A stretch of DNA of 64,000 nt from assembly GCA_025677835.1 (NCBI GenBank), contig JAIXMR010000081.1:60481-124480 (forward strand), written 5' to 3'. A model generated the notes under the pieces. The model worked only from the letters and a program-made list of their open reading frames with translations, made no database searches and was not told the DNA's origin. Numbering within the stretch: position 1 is the first letter of the stretch; each line of letters begins with the position of its first letter. Shown here one piece after another: positions 1 to 10,250 of the stretch. The position numbers were made by a program, and so were the translations under genes. Origin of the DNA: Sporodiniella umbellata (Eukaryota > Mucoromycota > Mucoromycetes > Mucorales > Rhizopodaceae).

Positions 1-1
1 T

Positions 2-247
2 GATTTCAAGAGAGTCCGTATAGGCATCGGGCGCCCAAAGATGGATGACAGGTCGCACGACATCGTTGCCAATTTTGTTTTGGGAAAGTTTTCCTCGAGT
101 GAGATTGAAAAACTACAGACTTCAGTATATCCTCTCTGGACTGAAGATCAAGGATTAGAGCTTCTTTGCGATCGAGGACAATTGAAGCCTCCAGCCAAGA
201 AAAAAAAAACCCCAAAACAAGCCAAAAAAGAGAGTGATGAGGAGTGA
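2..247 (+). CDS. Peptidyl-tRNA hydrolase, C-terminal part (truncated by window start)
   Basis: The open frame enters from the left edge, so the 5' part is missing. Residues RVRIGIGRP followed by SHDIVANFVLGKFS match the conserved C-terminal half of the bacterial/mitochondrial type peptidyl-tRNA hydrolase (PTH1), which releases tRNA from stalled peptidyl-tRNAs. The visible end is a lysine-rich tail (PPAKKKKTPKQAKK) closing with SDEE and a TGA at 245-247. The tail could be a nucleolar or RNA-binding extension. A GTGAGT at 244-249 could act as an intron donor to an acceptor at 329, replacing the last residue and adding about 20 residues ending at 405. Family assignment is fairly sure; the exact 3' end is not. 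Confidence 0.75.
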   Translation, partial: DFKRVRIGIGRPKMDDRSHDIVANFVLGKFSSSEIEKLQTSVYPLWTEDQGLELLCDRGQLKPPAKKKKTPKQAKKESDEE

Positions 248-677
248 GTCAAAATATCTTTGTCTTTATTTTTTGTAGAAAAAAAAAAAAAAAAAAAAAA
301 AAACAATGTTATTATTGCTCTTTATTTAGTGCACAGGACTTGATTATTGAGCTTCCTGAAAATACCTTGACCATGTTCCTTATTGACCAAAAGAAATGTG
401 TTTGAGTTGTTGAGGATGATGACTTGAGAGAACGTTATTTGCCGTGACCTTTTATAAGGCGAGACTAAGATACCTTTCATACAGCAGTTTTAGATGAATT
501 AATGACTGAAGAAGGGGTAGGAAAAAAAAAAAGAGTTAAAGTAGAGAGAAGCTAAAGAAGCAAGCAGGGCAGTTAACAAGAAGAGAATGAGGTGATGCCT
601 CATTTATATGAAAGATAAAACACCATTTACGTGCGGTTTATTTCATAATACTTTAACTTTATGCACTCGTATACACA

Positions 678-2154
678 TCATTCATTGGAACTATCGAAGC
701 TAATACCAACGTGGCCAAGACGCTGTATGAGATCGGTTTGCCAAAAGGCAGTACTTGGAGTAAGTACACCACGTGCTATTGGATGACGGCTATCTAACAG
801 CACCAATGCAGACTGTAAGACTAAGCGAGGCGTGGCAATATAGCCTGGTTCTGGACCTTTGACAACAACTTTTAGGGATCGATTGGGCTGAACCGTAGGG
901 CCAGCATTTGCCAGGGTGTCATATCCTTTTGAGCGTAGTACGATTTCAAAAGAGGACTGATCCAGTTGAGTTTGAGTAGGGTGTTCCTTGGAAAAGATCC
1001 CAGCGCTAAAAAGCTCAGGATGTTTCAATAAGAGCTGACGGCCCCAGTGACTGCCTGCCAAAAACGAGAATATAAAACCGTAGATTGTAAATATGGCAAT
1101 AGCCCAAAAAGAGGGAAACAGAACATAGCCTGCGAATTGAACTGTGGGAGGTATTGCCCTGTTCTCTTCTGTGTTTGCCATTCCAGTCAAAAACAGCTGC
1201 TGAGAAAGGCGAACGATCGAGGGGTCTGCAAATATAAAAGGAACACGATAGCCATATTCTTTGTCTTTTGTGGCTCCTTTATAAAGCTTCAGGCGTGGGC
1301 CTATGGGGGCCTCCAACTTTTTTAAGGTGGAGGCCTTGCGAATTTCTCTCAGCAGATCTGCCGACCCGAATCCATGAACTGGTTTTTGATAGAATAAGTC
1401 ACATAGACTTGATAGCATATCTGTGTCTGTTTACCTGCGGACTCATAGGTAGCATAGCCACCACGCATGCCTGCTTCACCAATGTTTAATTTGAAAAACA
1501 TCTCAATTTGTGAAGGAACCCAGCCTTTTTCTTTGTAGAGATTTTTGGTATACAGCACACCCATATCTGTAGGGACCTATGAAGACAATAGATATACATA
1601 AATATCAATTCTCACCCAAGTATTCCTCTCAACTTACACTATCAAAACCACATGAATGTACAATTGTGACGCGATTCTCTGCTGCCTTTGTTTGGTAAGT
1701 ACGTTGCATTCGTTCGACAAACTCAGGCTCGCCTAACAAACTACGGTGAGCTTCATCATATCTTGGTGAGAATTGAGGCTTTACCGCTGACATCGACATA
1801 GTGGCATCCTTGATCTACACACGATCTTACCACATATTCACCCAAAAATCGAAAAGGGCCCACTGCATTAATCAACACCCTGGTCTGACTTGTCACGCTA
1901 TCCAATTTTTCTCTTTCTGTAACCGAAGCCACCAACACAGAGGGTGTGGCTACTGTGTTCTTTGGGTACCGTTCATTCATTTCAGTTACAATGTCCTGCA
2001 GCTTATTTTGATCTCGGCCTGCAATAGCCCAACGAAATCCAGAAGGAAAAGCGTCTGCTTTCTCTTCAGAAAGTTCAAAGATATGTCGAACAATATGTTT
2101 TCCAGTTAAACCAGTGGCTCCAAATACTGTGATATCAAATTGTTTATTATTCAT
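678..2154 (-). CDS. Saccharopine dehydrogenase-like oxidoreductase (SCCPDH family)
   Basis: Four exons (2154-1785, 1732-1638, 1576-1435, 1378-678) join in frame to a 435-aa protein, close to the 429 aa of human SCCPDH. The N-terminus has a Rossmann dinucleotide-binding motif (FGATGLTG, about residues 10-17) and then SGEPEFVERM and CGFDSVPTDMG, both typical of the family. A hydrophobic stretch near GYVLFPSFWAIAIFTIYG (about residue 270) suggests a membrane or lipid-droplet anchor. Despite the name, these proteins are not shown to make saccharopine; in animals they are lipid-droplet proteins. The exon 2 acceptor was chosen at TTGTTAG because only it restores SGEPEF. It lies tandem to, and downstream of, HSF on the same strand. 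Function in this organism is inferred only. Confidence 0.85.
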
Positions 2155-2375
2155 GACTAATCAAATAAAAAGTATATATAAAAAAAAAAAAAAAAGAAAA
2201 TAAAAAAATTTAAAAGAAAAGATACAGTAAAAAAAAAAAATGATGAGACAAGAAAAGGAAAAATAAAACGAGGATAAAAATAATGCTAATGTTAATGTGT
2301 GAGGTGAGTTTTTTTTTTTCTTAGGTTAAAGATGAGTCTATCGGGCTTTAAAAGGTCTAAAGGGACATAGCTCAT

Positions 2376-3589
2376 TTATGATCCATGATAATTTGTAGGG
2401 TAAAATGATGGAGATTGTAACATGGCAAAATCGTTAGGGGATAGAGGGGAATTTCCATGGACATTATTGGTATAGATATTTGGAATATCATCATCAGAGA
2501 TAAAATGGGTAGAGCCAGGAGAAACGGGAGTATTTAAAGCTGTGTTGTAAGCACTTAAAGCAGGTGAGGCTGTTTGTTGCCCTTCTATACCAGGTGATAA
2601 ACTATGCGTCTGAACGGTAAGAGCAGGGCGTTGCCTTGAAGACTCTATAAACAGATTGTTGCTCATTGTATCATGAGAGGTGATAAATATAGAAGGTGTT
2701 GGTCTCTCCAAATCAGTTGGCAGATCCACTTGTAAAAAAAAGAAAACGTAAGTAAAAAGCAAATTTGGCGACAAAAGAAAACAGAATGTACTTTGAATAC
2801 CGTGTCGCTGATATAGAAAGTCTGACATCTGCTTGAGCAATTGTTGCTGCTTTTGTTGCTTGTATTTTGCCTCTTCCAGTTCTTTTTTCATCTGACAGTA
2901 GTTGTCCTGTAACCTTGTCAACTGTTGTACCATCTCGGTCTGAGACACCTGCATCATAGCCATATTGGTTCCAACGTCGTCTCTTCTGTTTGTGTCAGTC
3001 TCTAAAGTCTTCCGCTTGATTTCCTCTAAAAGATCAGGCCTATCTTTAAGAAACTTTGTATGAGAAAACTCCCATATCTGGTTTTCCGCTAGTGTTCGAT
3101 GTCCCTTGGGCGACTTGTTGACCTTGTGGAATCCATACCTTTCATTGTAAATTAGAGGTTATAAACGTTTCGGATTTACTTTTTTTTTTGGGAACTTACA
3201 TGTTAAGCTGACGCACAAAGCTACTAAAATTGTTATGTTTGAAATGTTTTGGTAAGACATCCCTGGAAAACTCCACTATGTTGCATACTACAAAGGACGA
3301 TCCTGTATAACTCCATGCAATTAAATGCTGGTATTGAGCATCAATAACCATACTATGTGTTATGTTAGCACAAAAATAAAATGGCATGGGGCTTTTTTTT
3401 TCGACTATTACTTTACTTGTAAAGCTTATGAACAAAGGTGTTGTTTGTATTTTTGGTGATATTGCCGGGTAGCTGCAAGGACGGCATATGAACTGGATCT
3501 CTGGGTGAATTTCCGGGCGAGCTTCCAGACGAGTAATCGTAACTTAAACCCTCGTTGTTTGCAGACAGTGAGTATTCCCCGTGATGCAT
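2376..3589 (-). CDS. Heat-shock transcription factor (HSF type)
   Basis: Four exons (3589-3417, 3352-3200, 3138-2801 or -2792, 2728-2376) give about 338-341 aa. The HSF DNA-binding domain spans about residues 35-140: FVHKLYNM, then LIAWSYTGSSFVV, FSRDVLPKHFKHNNFSSFVR, QLNMYGFHKV. It is followed by a coiled coil (EMVQQLTRLQDNYCQMKKEL...KQQQLLKQM) that would trimerise the factor. The C-terminus is rich in Ser/Pro and likely activating. HSFs bind inverted nGAAn repeats and drive chaperone or, in fungi, oxidative and developmental genes; this one could also be an Skn7- or Sfl1-like paralogue. The start ATG at 3589 is the first in frame after an A/T run. The last intron has two usable in-frame donors 9 nt apart. 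Confidence 0.88.
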
Positions 3590-5574
3590 CCAATAAAAAA
3601 AAAGAAAAGGAAGAAAGGGGCGGAGGAGAAAGAAGAAAATGGACAGAAAGCGGTTTTACAATTATTTTTTTTTTCTTGTATTTAAAAGTCAGGGAAATAA
3701 AAACGTTTTTTATTGCTTAGTTTTTCAAAAGACTTGAGATAATAGATTGGCCACATCTAATACAGAGTAGATCTCTTTATAAATACCTGGAACTTGCTCT
3801 ACTTGACCACAGAATCTATAACTTTTGGTATCCAAATGCTTATACTAAATTTTAAAAAAGTAATGAATGCGAAAAAAAAAAAAAAAAAGAAGGGAAAGCA
3901 GAAACAAAAAAAAAAAACAAAAACTCTCCAGTTATAATATACTTTGTTATTTTACCTGTGCTAATGTACCACCAAGCTAAAAATAACGCACGACTTTTTT
4001 TTTTTTTGCAACTTACTTGAAGTGTCTACAAAGATGTATACCTTCATGGATGCTTACAAAAATGTATATACAGTTGCTAAAGGTTTTAGGTGAGGTAAAA
4101 CTTGCATCCGAAAACCGTAACAATCACTGCATGTATGGCCGTTAGGTACTGTCACGGATTGCGAGATGTGAATTGATATATATGTAAACGGCAGTCAGTA
4201 CTAAAGGCGCAGAAGGCACCTGTTGGAACACAGGGTCGTTTACTTCAAGATAAGCCAAAGTAGGAACATTAGAATAAGCTACAAGCCCAAAGTCTAATCA
4301 CGAGATGTTTGGTAAAACATCATTTTCCTTTGAAAATAAAGATTATGCGGGGCTGCTTTGCTTGTACTAGGTTATGATGAATGTAGCTTACTCTACTAAG
4401 AGAAAGGGACAAGTGTAGTACCGTACCGTGTACTTGTCTATCTATTCCACACCACGACATCATACAAAGACATCAACTGCACTCTCGACCTTAGCTTATC
4501 ATTGGGTTTAAATTCTTTTTGCTTTAAAACGCTAAGATTAGTTGCTCAATTTTCTATCAACACAAAAAACAAGGCCCTGAGTGCTATGAGTACAAAGTAC
4601 ATCATAATGTAAACTCCTATGAAAGATGACAAATATATGTGTAACGCGAGCTTGGTGGTCGTACTATACTTTTTTTTTGTAGGGCAGGGGCCACGCTAAT
4701 CTTTCTTGTGTTCTTTGTTACAGACTAAACTTACAGGTTTGCTGAAATAGCCCATTTGTGAATAACTTTATTTCTATTGGCAATTAAGCCGACTCTGATC
4801 TTGAAAATCTGGAAAACAGATCTGAATGATCAATTTGAAGCTATTTAAAAAAAAAACCCTCTTTCTCATTGTTTTCACACAACTGTATATTGCCAAAACC
4901 TCAAATACAAGCTGAAGAGGCAGGATATGAATGACCTATCAACGTTCAGAATTCCAATTGTTTTTTTCTTGCCTAAAAATGAATACTGTCTTTAAGCGCT
5001 TAAATTTGAAAGCCGTACTTGCTGGTGGTCAATATACATTTTGCTACCAAATGTGGAAGCCAGAAGAAGAAGCACAAATAGAAAGACTAATATCAGGCAA
5101 GATACGGAGAGAATCTGGAAGATGTGCAAGCCTCCTAAAAGAATAGCCTCCATTAGAACTCAGAAACATACAATTACTGCCCTCTACAACCCAGCAACGA
5201 AACGCTTGACCGCAAATATCCATCAACATCTATTTACATCAAGCAGCCTTGAAAAAAGGACTCTCAATTTTCTGCTGTTAGCAAACCCCTTAAACAACTT
5301 ATGCCGTGGCCTTTCCACTGTAATTAAAAACTTTTAATGGATTCGCTTAACTTTTCTGATATACTAGAAACTAGTAGGCGAATTCCCAAGGGTATCAACT
5401 CAAGCCTAGATGGGACCCTTTATGAAATCTTGCATATCCACCTCTACACTTTACTGTATAAGCAGTTTGCTTTAAATGGTTTTAAAACTCGAGAACGTTT
5501 GGCTTTAAGTTAGTTTTTGTAAAAAAAAAAAAAAAAAAAAAAAAGTTACGAGCCATTAATAACATTGAATATAT
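3590..5574. other. Gene-poor interval with weak exon-like segments
   Basis: No gene could be built here. On the minus strand, 3846-3721 is open for about 40 codons to a TGA and could be a terminal exon (it reads ...SYRFCGQVEQVPGIYKE...), preceded by an AG/GT-bounded segment at about 4003-3983 (LGGTLAQ). Further upstream, about 4295-4220 reads GLVAYSNVPTLAYLEV. I could not join these into one consistent frame and do not recognise a family. On the plus strand, 4931-5337 holds two short overlapping open frames with no recognisable domain. The rest is AT-rich with poly-A/T runs (for example 5521-5544). Confidence 0.3.
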
Positions 5575-6212
5575 ACTACAGGTTGAAGAACCTGATCGTT
5601 TACACTATTCACAACAAATTTGATATAATCAGTTGCAGCTTTGGAGAGAAGGTAAGACACTTTATCGTGAAGATCTATAAGCTGGCTATATAAATCACCG
5701 TCGAGGTTTGGGTACTGCGAGACAGTTCTTCCACAGCGAACAACGCCGTAGTATTCAGAGCTATAGTTAATATAAGGCTTGGGATATGAAATGTTAGTTT
5801 GTTTTTTATTCTTTTCTTACCTGAAAGGATGGAACTTGCTAGTGTTTTTTTGGACGTCTCAAAAGTAAAACACATTTTTTCCAAGACTATCCTACAAATG
5901 AAAAAAAAAAAAAAAAAATTTAACCTCTAATTTTATTATATAAAACTCAAGATACTACAACATTTGCTTTCTTTTTTGTCTCTTCTTCTCTAGTCTCCTT
6001 TTCTCTGTATCCTGGGTAGTCTCGCTATTAAAATTTTGTCTTCTCTTGTTAGCATCACCAGTACTTTCTTTCATCTCGTTTGGCCTCTTGACACCTCTGT
6101 TATTACTATCGCTAGTTATTGCTTCATTGACACAAAAATAACAAAAACAGCAGTTAGTGAACTGAAGAAAAAGAAAGTGTATAATTATTGGCGGCAAAAG
6201 TATTGACTGCAA
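5575..6212 (-). other. Possible small gene or gene remnant
   Basis: Two minus-strand open segments sit here. About 6140-5955 encodes a hydrophilic, basic C-terminal tail (ANKRRQ...EKRRLEKKRQKRKQML, then TAG) that looks like a nuclear localisation signal, preceded by a plausible acceptor TTCTTCAG. About 5915-5675 has a donor (TTTCAG/GTAAG) and an acceptor (TATAG); one frame ends at 5675, another stays open to about 5570 (LDGDLYSQLIDLHDKVSYLL). Neither has a recognisable domain, and the two do not join convincingly. They may be short genes or decayed remains. Confidence 0.2.
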
Positions 6213-7199
6213 TTTTTTGGGTTTTGAAATAAAAGCTTATTGTTTGTAGTATAATTGTTAAAAAATCGTATCTTTTTGATTTTTTATAAATGAACTAAAT
6301 GCCATAAAGTTTACACAATGCGAAAAAGAAAAAATGATATTCAAGAACAAAACAACTTGCGTGTCGTCAAAGTTCCATATGTTTGTTGTAAACACCCATC
6401 CTCATCTGAAATGTTATGGAGACCATAGGAAAAATTGGTTTTTCATAGGGTACTTTCCTAGTCCTTTTGTTTGTTTTCAATCAAGAGTTCCTTGGAAAAC
6501 TTAGTGTCAATGAAACCCTCTTTTTTTTTTTTTTTTTTTTTTTTACCTTTACAGGTGCTTTAATTTGCTGATTTGGCTGTTTTTTTTTTTTTTTTTTTTT
6601 TTTTTTTGTCCAAGTTTTTCTCCTTTAGTCTCTTTCACTACAATATTCAATTCAGCAGGTTTGTTGCTTCAAGGATATTGTTTAGGTCTGTGATTTGTTT
6701 TTAGGCGGCTTCCATGTGATTATAAACTCTTTGATTATGATCATTAAAAAACTATCTACTATGTCTACAAAATAAAAAGTATTTGTCGTTGTAGAGATCT
6801 TGAAGGTTTGAAAAAGAGAAAGAAAAAAGGAATGATAAATTGCTTGCATTAACTGACAAAATCAGACTTTGTCTTTCGACAGTCTATTTTTTTTTTTGTT
6901 ATTGACAAAATCTACCAGTCGGTCGACCTCAAAAATATTAAAAAACAGCATTAAAACCTTCCAGTCTCTAGCGATAACTCTAGATCAAATCTTTTAAGAG
7001 GTTAGCCTAGATAACCTCAACATAATTACTACTGCAGAGTTAACTTCAAAACTCATTTGTTATAAACTGACACCAAAAATTATCAATAAAAACTCTTCAT
7101 ACTGTCAAAGTCTATATACCAAGGATATATATAAGTTTGATATGACTATAGGTAGATTGAGCCCTCTTACGCATTTCTTGTCTCCTCAAATAAGACTCA
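6213..7199. other. AT-rich intergenic DNA with long poly-T runs
   Basis: No open frame of note. Two poly-T tracts of about 24 and 28 nt lie at 6521-6544 and 6580-6607, only 35 nt apart. Sequence just left of 7200 may be more of the decayed LINE described next, but I cannot recognise reverse-transcriptase motifs in it. Confidence 0.5.
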
Positions 7200-7900
7200 A
7201 AACACAAGAATTCTTGCAGCTAATAGAAGACAACGTCATTACCAAGAAGATTTCTTTCTAAAACTAAAAAGCGAGATCAGCATCCTACAGACAAATTATT
7301 TTCTGCGAATAGTTTCAGCAAGCCAAAACCAAACTCTGATTCCATACTTTAGAAGACTCTACTTGAAGATACAGACCTAGTGGAACTGAGTGCAAAATGG
7401 CTACACTGCAAGCCTCCTAGCCTTTTATCCCAAAGTAAACGAAAAGCTATGGAAAGCTAAGATACTGCACCAGGTAAGAACTTTCCTGTGGTGCCTCTAC
7501 CATCACAAGATCCCCATTAGATTATGGCTATACCGCCTTATACCAGATCAGGTTGTAGATAACAGGTACCTCTTGTGTGTTTTATCGGAAAGCGACCTTC
7601 ATTTCTTTGAGGACAACCCCGTCAAACAAACAGTATGGGCAGGCATATTGTGCCGTTTCCTTTGTAGGTAGCGTTAAGTACTGTTCTTAGCCTGTGAAAT
7701 GCTTACTAGTACTCTGCCTTTGATAACACTTATTTTTGGCGAAACAAAGTGGCTGCAAGAGCACTCAAACAATTGCATAGCTCAGCTATTCTTAAAACAA
7801 CAGGTAACGTCCATAGAATCACTTTGTTAAAATGGCGACTGTTGATACTTGACTTATTGTTCTTTATGATCGCACTTTATTCTCTAAATTAATTAAAAGG
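7200..7900 (+). mobile_element. Decayed non-LTR retrotransposon (LINE) 3' fragment
   Basis: From about 7200 the plus strand reads, with stop codons, like the end of a LINE ORF2. The clearest part is 7390-7671: LWKAKILHQVRTFLWCLYH then KIPIRLWLYR, and LCVLSESDLHFFEDNP with VKQTVWAGIL. This follows the reverse-transcriptase-associated zinc-binding (zf-RVT) pattern of plant and fungal LINEs (W..i....RtFlWr..h.kip....L, ...H.FF.C......W). Several zinc ligands are lost and stops interrupt the frame, so it is a dead copy. After 7672 the frame continues loosely (NKVAARALKQLHSS) to about 7900. I saw no target-site duplication or poly-A end that I could defend. Confidence 0.6.
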
Positions 7901-9698
7901 TATCAACCGTATTGGTGGCACCAAAAATAAAGTCATTTCTACAAAAAAAAAAAGATATATAACATCTATAAAATAATGCATGCATTCTGGATACAAAGAA
8001 AAAAAATCGAGACTACCTCTGTACCACCCTATGTGATACATTTTAGTTCTTTCAATTGTTTTAGTAGTTTAAGATCATGTCTCATATTCCTTAACATAAA
8101 AGGCTCATCTGCGTGAGAAATCAGTGGTGCCTAAGGTCCGGACCAATTATGTTTTAGGTGTTTCGTTAGTGATGTATTGACAAGCGTATGGGGAGTTAGC
8201 GCCGAGTTCAATAAAAGCAAGGAAAACTTTTTGATATCGTACTGTAGGTAGCTTATGCTTTCTATACTAGTTGTAAAATTTTTCGTGTTGCTGATCTCCC
8301 CTTTTTACTTTGCTCAGCTTTAGTCCAGGAAAGTTTTTTATTCCTTTTAAAGATTCATCAGTTAGCAGATTCTCAGCTTGGCATCATACAAAAGAAAATT
8401 GATGTCTACAGTAACTTTTACTGAAGTTGCGATAACGACCCGGGCTTTCTGAAAACCCGTTTCAAAGAATAGCGAAAATAACACATTACAAAAGCAGCCT
8501 GCTTTTTTCTTGATGTAAAATTTTTTGTTGCGTTGAGCATACTATGATTTGAATAGAAACATTAGGATTTACCCATTCTAAAACAAACTATCCTAAAAAA
8601 AATACTTGTCTAATGTTTTTAGTAAAACTGAAGTATTATTTAATATATGCACGTGGTTGCTCTTAAGTTTTGTTCTTTCTTTTAGTGTTCTGAAAATTGC
8701 TTTATTCTTATAACAGAACACATTGTCATAGGAAGCTATAAACTAAGTTTTTTTCCCTGTGTTTAACAACTCTACCGTCTTCAGTAATAAGAGAGTAATA
8801 CTCTGCTTTGAGAACAAAGGCTAATAAAAGTTTAAGATAAGGTGTATTTCTTATTTTAGACTATCACCTAATGATCTTCAGCTTCGTATATTGTCTGTCT
8901 ATAGAAAAGACTGTCGTAAGCTGTTCTTGTACGGAAATGTTTTAGTTGAGGATCACACGCATTACGGTGTTACTACTAAACTTTTGATTGTATTTTTTTT
9001 TCGATACAAGTGTACGCACATTAATAAAAGTAGAAGTGAAACGAACTACAGGTGTTTGCAATTGCCATTAACCAAAGTTTCAGGATGGTTAGGTATGGGT
9101 AGCAGCTTTATTGAGTCTATTTAAAAGTAACGCACCTATTCTATCCTCCCAACCAGAGGCGTCCAAATCAGTGACTGAGGCGCGTTCTCAATTCTTTGGC
9201 TGTCCAGTGTTGATCTGTTCGCTAGTGTTATAAACTTTGAATTAAAAAAAAACCCCTCAATTGGAATATGCAATTCCTACCTGTTAAAAAAATCAAAGTC
9301 TATCTTTTTTTTTTTTAAGGTCTATCTTTGCCCTTTGAGGTTATTTAATTTTATTATCTGGCACTTTCATTCCCCGCTCTTTGGTTTTTTGTAAGGCCGC
9401 CTCGTATTTAAAAAACTCGCGTATAGTGAAACATGGTATATTTTTATTGGTGTAGCTGTAATTGACTTTGATAACCAACGGAAGGGCAACAAAAGAAAAG
9501 TTACAAGCTTTGCTTTTTCTTTAGTCTATTAAAGCTGAGGTTTGCAACAGTTGTTGATTTGCAAGCTGGGGTTAATACAAGTGATTTTCTCACATTGGCT
9601 GAGCTCCAAAAAAAGACCAACGTTGGACGTGAGAACTAGGAGACCCCCAATCTATGAACATAAGCCACTAGCGACTACTATAATAAGAAAGTCAAAAT
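7901..9698. other. Gene-poor interval, probably transposon debris
   Basis: No gene could be supported. Short plus-strand open frames at 8891-9124 (preceded in frame by SPNDLQLRILSVYRKDC) and 9542-9739 have no recognisable domain and look like worn remains of mobile-element genes. The rest is AT-rich. Confidence 0.4.
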
Positions 9699-9767
9699 AT
9701 GAGTCATTCTTTTATCTTATCGTGGCCAATGGAAGATAGAGAAGTTTCACTTTAGTATAAAAATAAG
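9699..9767 (+). promoter_or_regulatory. Candidate core promoter of the bZIP gene with an AP-1/GCN4-type site
   Basis: A perfect palindromic ATGAGTCAT lies at 9699-9707, the canonical binding site of GCN4/CPC1-type bZIP factors. A CCAAT is at 9726-9730 and a TATA-like TATAAAAATAAG at 9756-9767, then a pyrimidine-rich stretch that would suit the transcription start. The spacing (site about 50 nt before TATA) fits a real promoter. Because the downstream gene encodes a GCN4-like bZIP, self-activation is likely. The promoter is inferred from sequence only. Confidence 0.6.
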
Positions 9768-10007
9768 AGCCGTCGCTCGTTTTTCTTTTATTTTTTCTTT
9801 TCATAAATTTTATATTTATTTACTTTTGGGTTTAGTTCACCCCCTATCGCTCCACCGCCCTTTATTAAATACTCTATTTTTTTACTTGCCTTTTACCGCA
9901 CGTAAAAAAATATCTATAAAGCATATCTCAAGCTCCTTTTAACTATTACCCTTATTTTTTGACCTTCTCTTATCTATTGTAAAGCTTTCCCATTTTCCCC
10001 TATTACG

Positions 10008-10025
10008 ATGGCTTTCACCGCTTAA
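10008..10025 (+). promoter_or_regulatory. uORF1 in the bZIP leader (5 codons)
   Basis: ATG at 10008 opens a five-codon frame (MAFTA) closed by TAA at 10023. It is the first ATG after the candidate TATA box at 9756. A short first uORF followed by later inhibitory ones is the layout of GCN4/cpc-1 leaders, where reinitiation depends on eIF2 phosphorylation. Confidence 0.6.
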
Positions 10026-10116
10026 ATTTTTACCCGTTCCCCAGAACGATAACTCGATTACAACAGAACTCAACCTTTTTTTATTTCGCGATTAAACTTA
10101 AACTTGTAGCCTTACC

Positions 10117-10212
10117 ATGGTCTACCCTTCGTTAACATGTTCTTACACAAAACTATTACAAAAGACGCCAAAAGCTCGAAAACGTACTCTAACCTTACTA
10201 CTGCCAGCCTGA
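10117..10212 (+). promoter_or_regulatory. uORF2 in the bZIP leader (31 codons)
   Basis: ATG at 10117, in good context (ACCATGG), opens 31 codons ending with TGA at 10210-10212, only 21 nt before the main ATG at 10234. It lies in the same frame as the main coding region but is separated by its stop. The strong start context suggests it is translated by most scanning ribosomes. Confidence 0.6.
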
Positions 10213-10250
10213 AAATTATATTAAATCAAATCAATGACATCAATCTCTGA
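10137..10250 (+). promoter_or_regulatory. uORF3 in the bZIP leader, overlapping the main start
   Basis: ATG at 10137 opens a frame of 37 codons ending with TGA at 10248-10250, past the main ATG at 10234 and in a different frame. Ribosomes that start here cannot start at the main ATG, so it should repress. It overlaps uORF2 in another frame. Confidence 0.55.
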
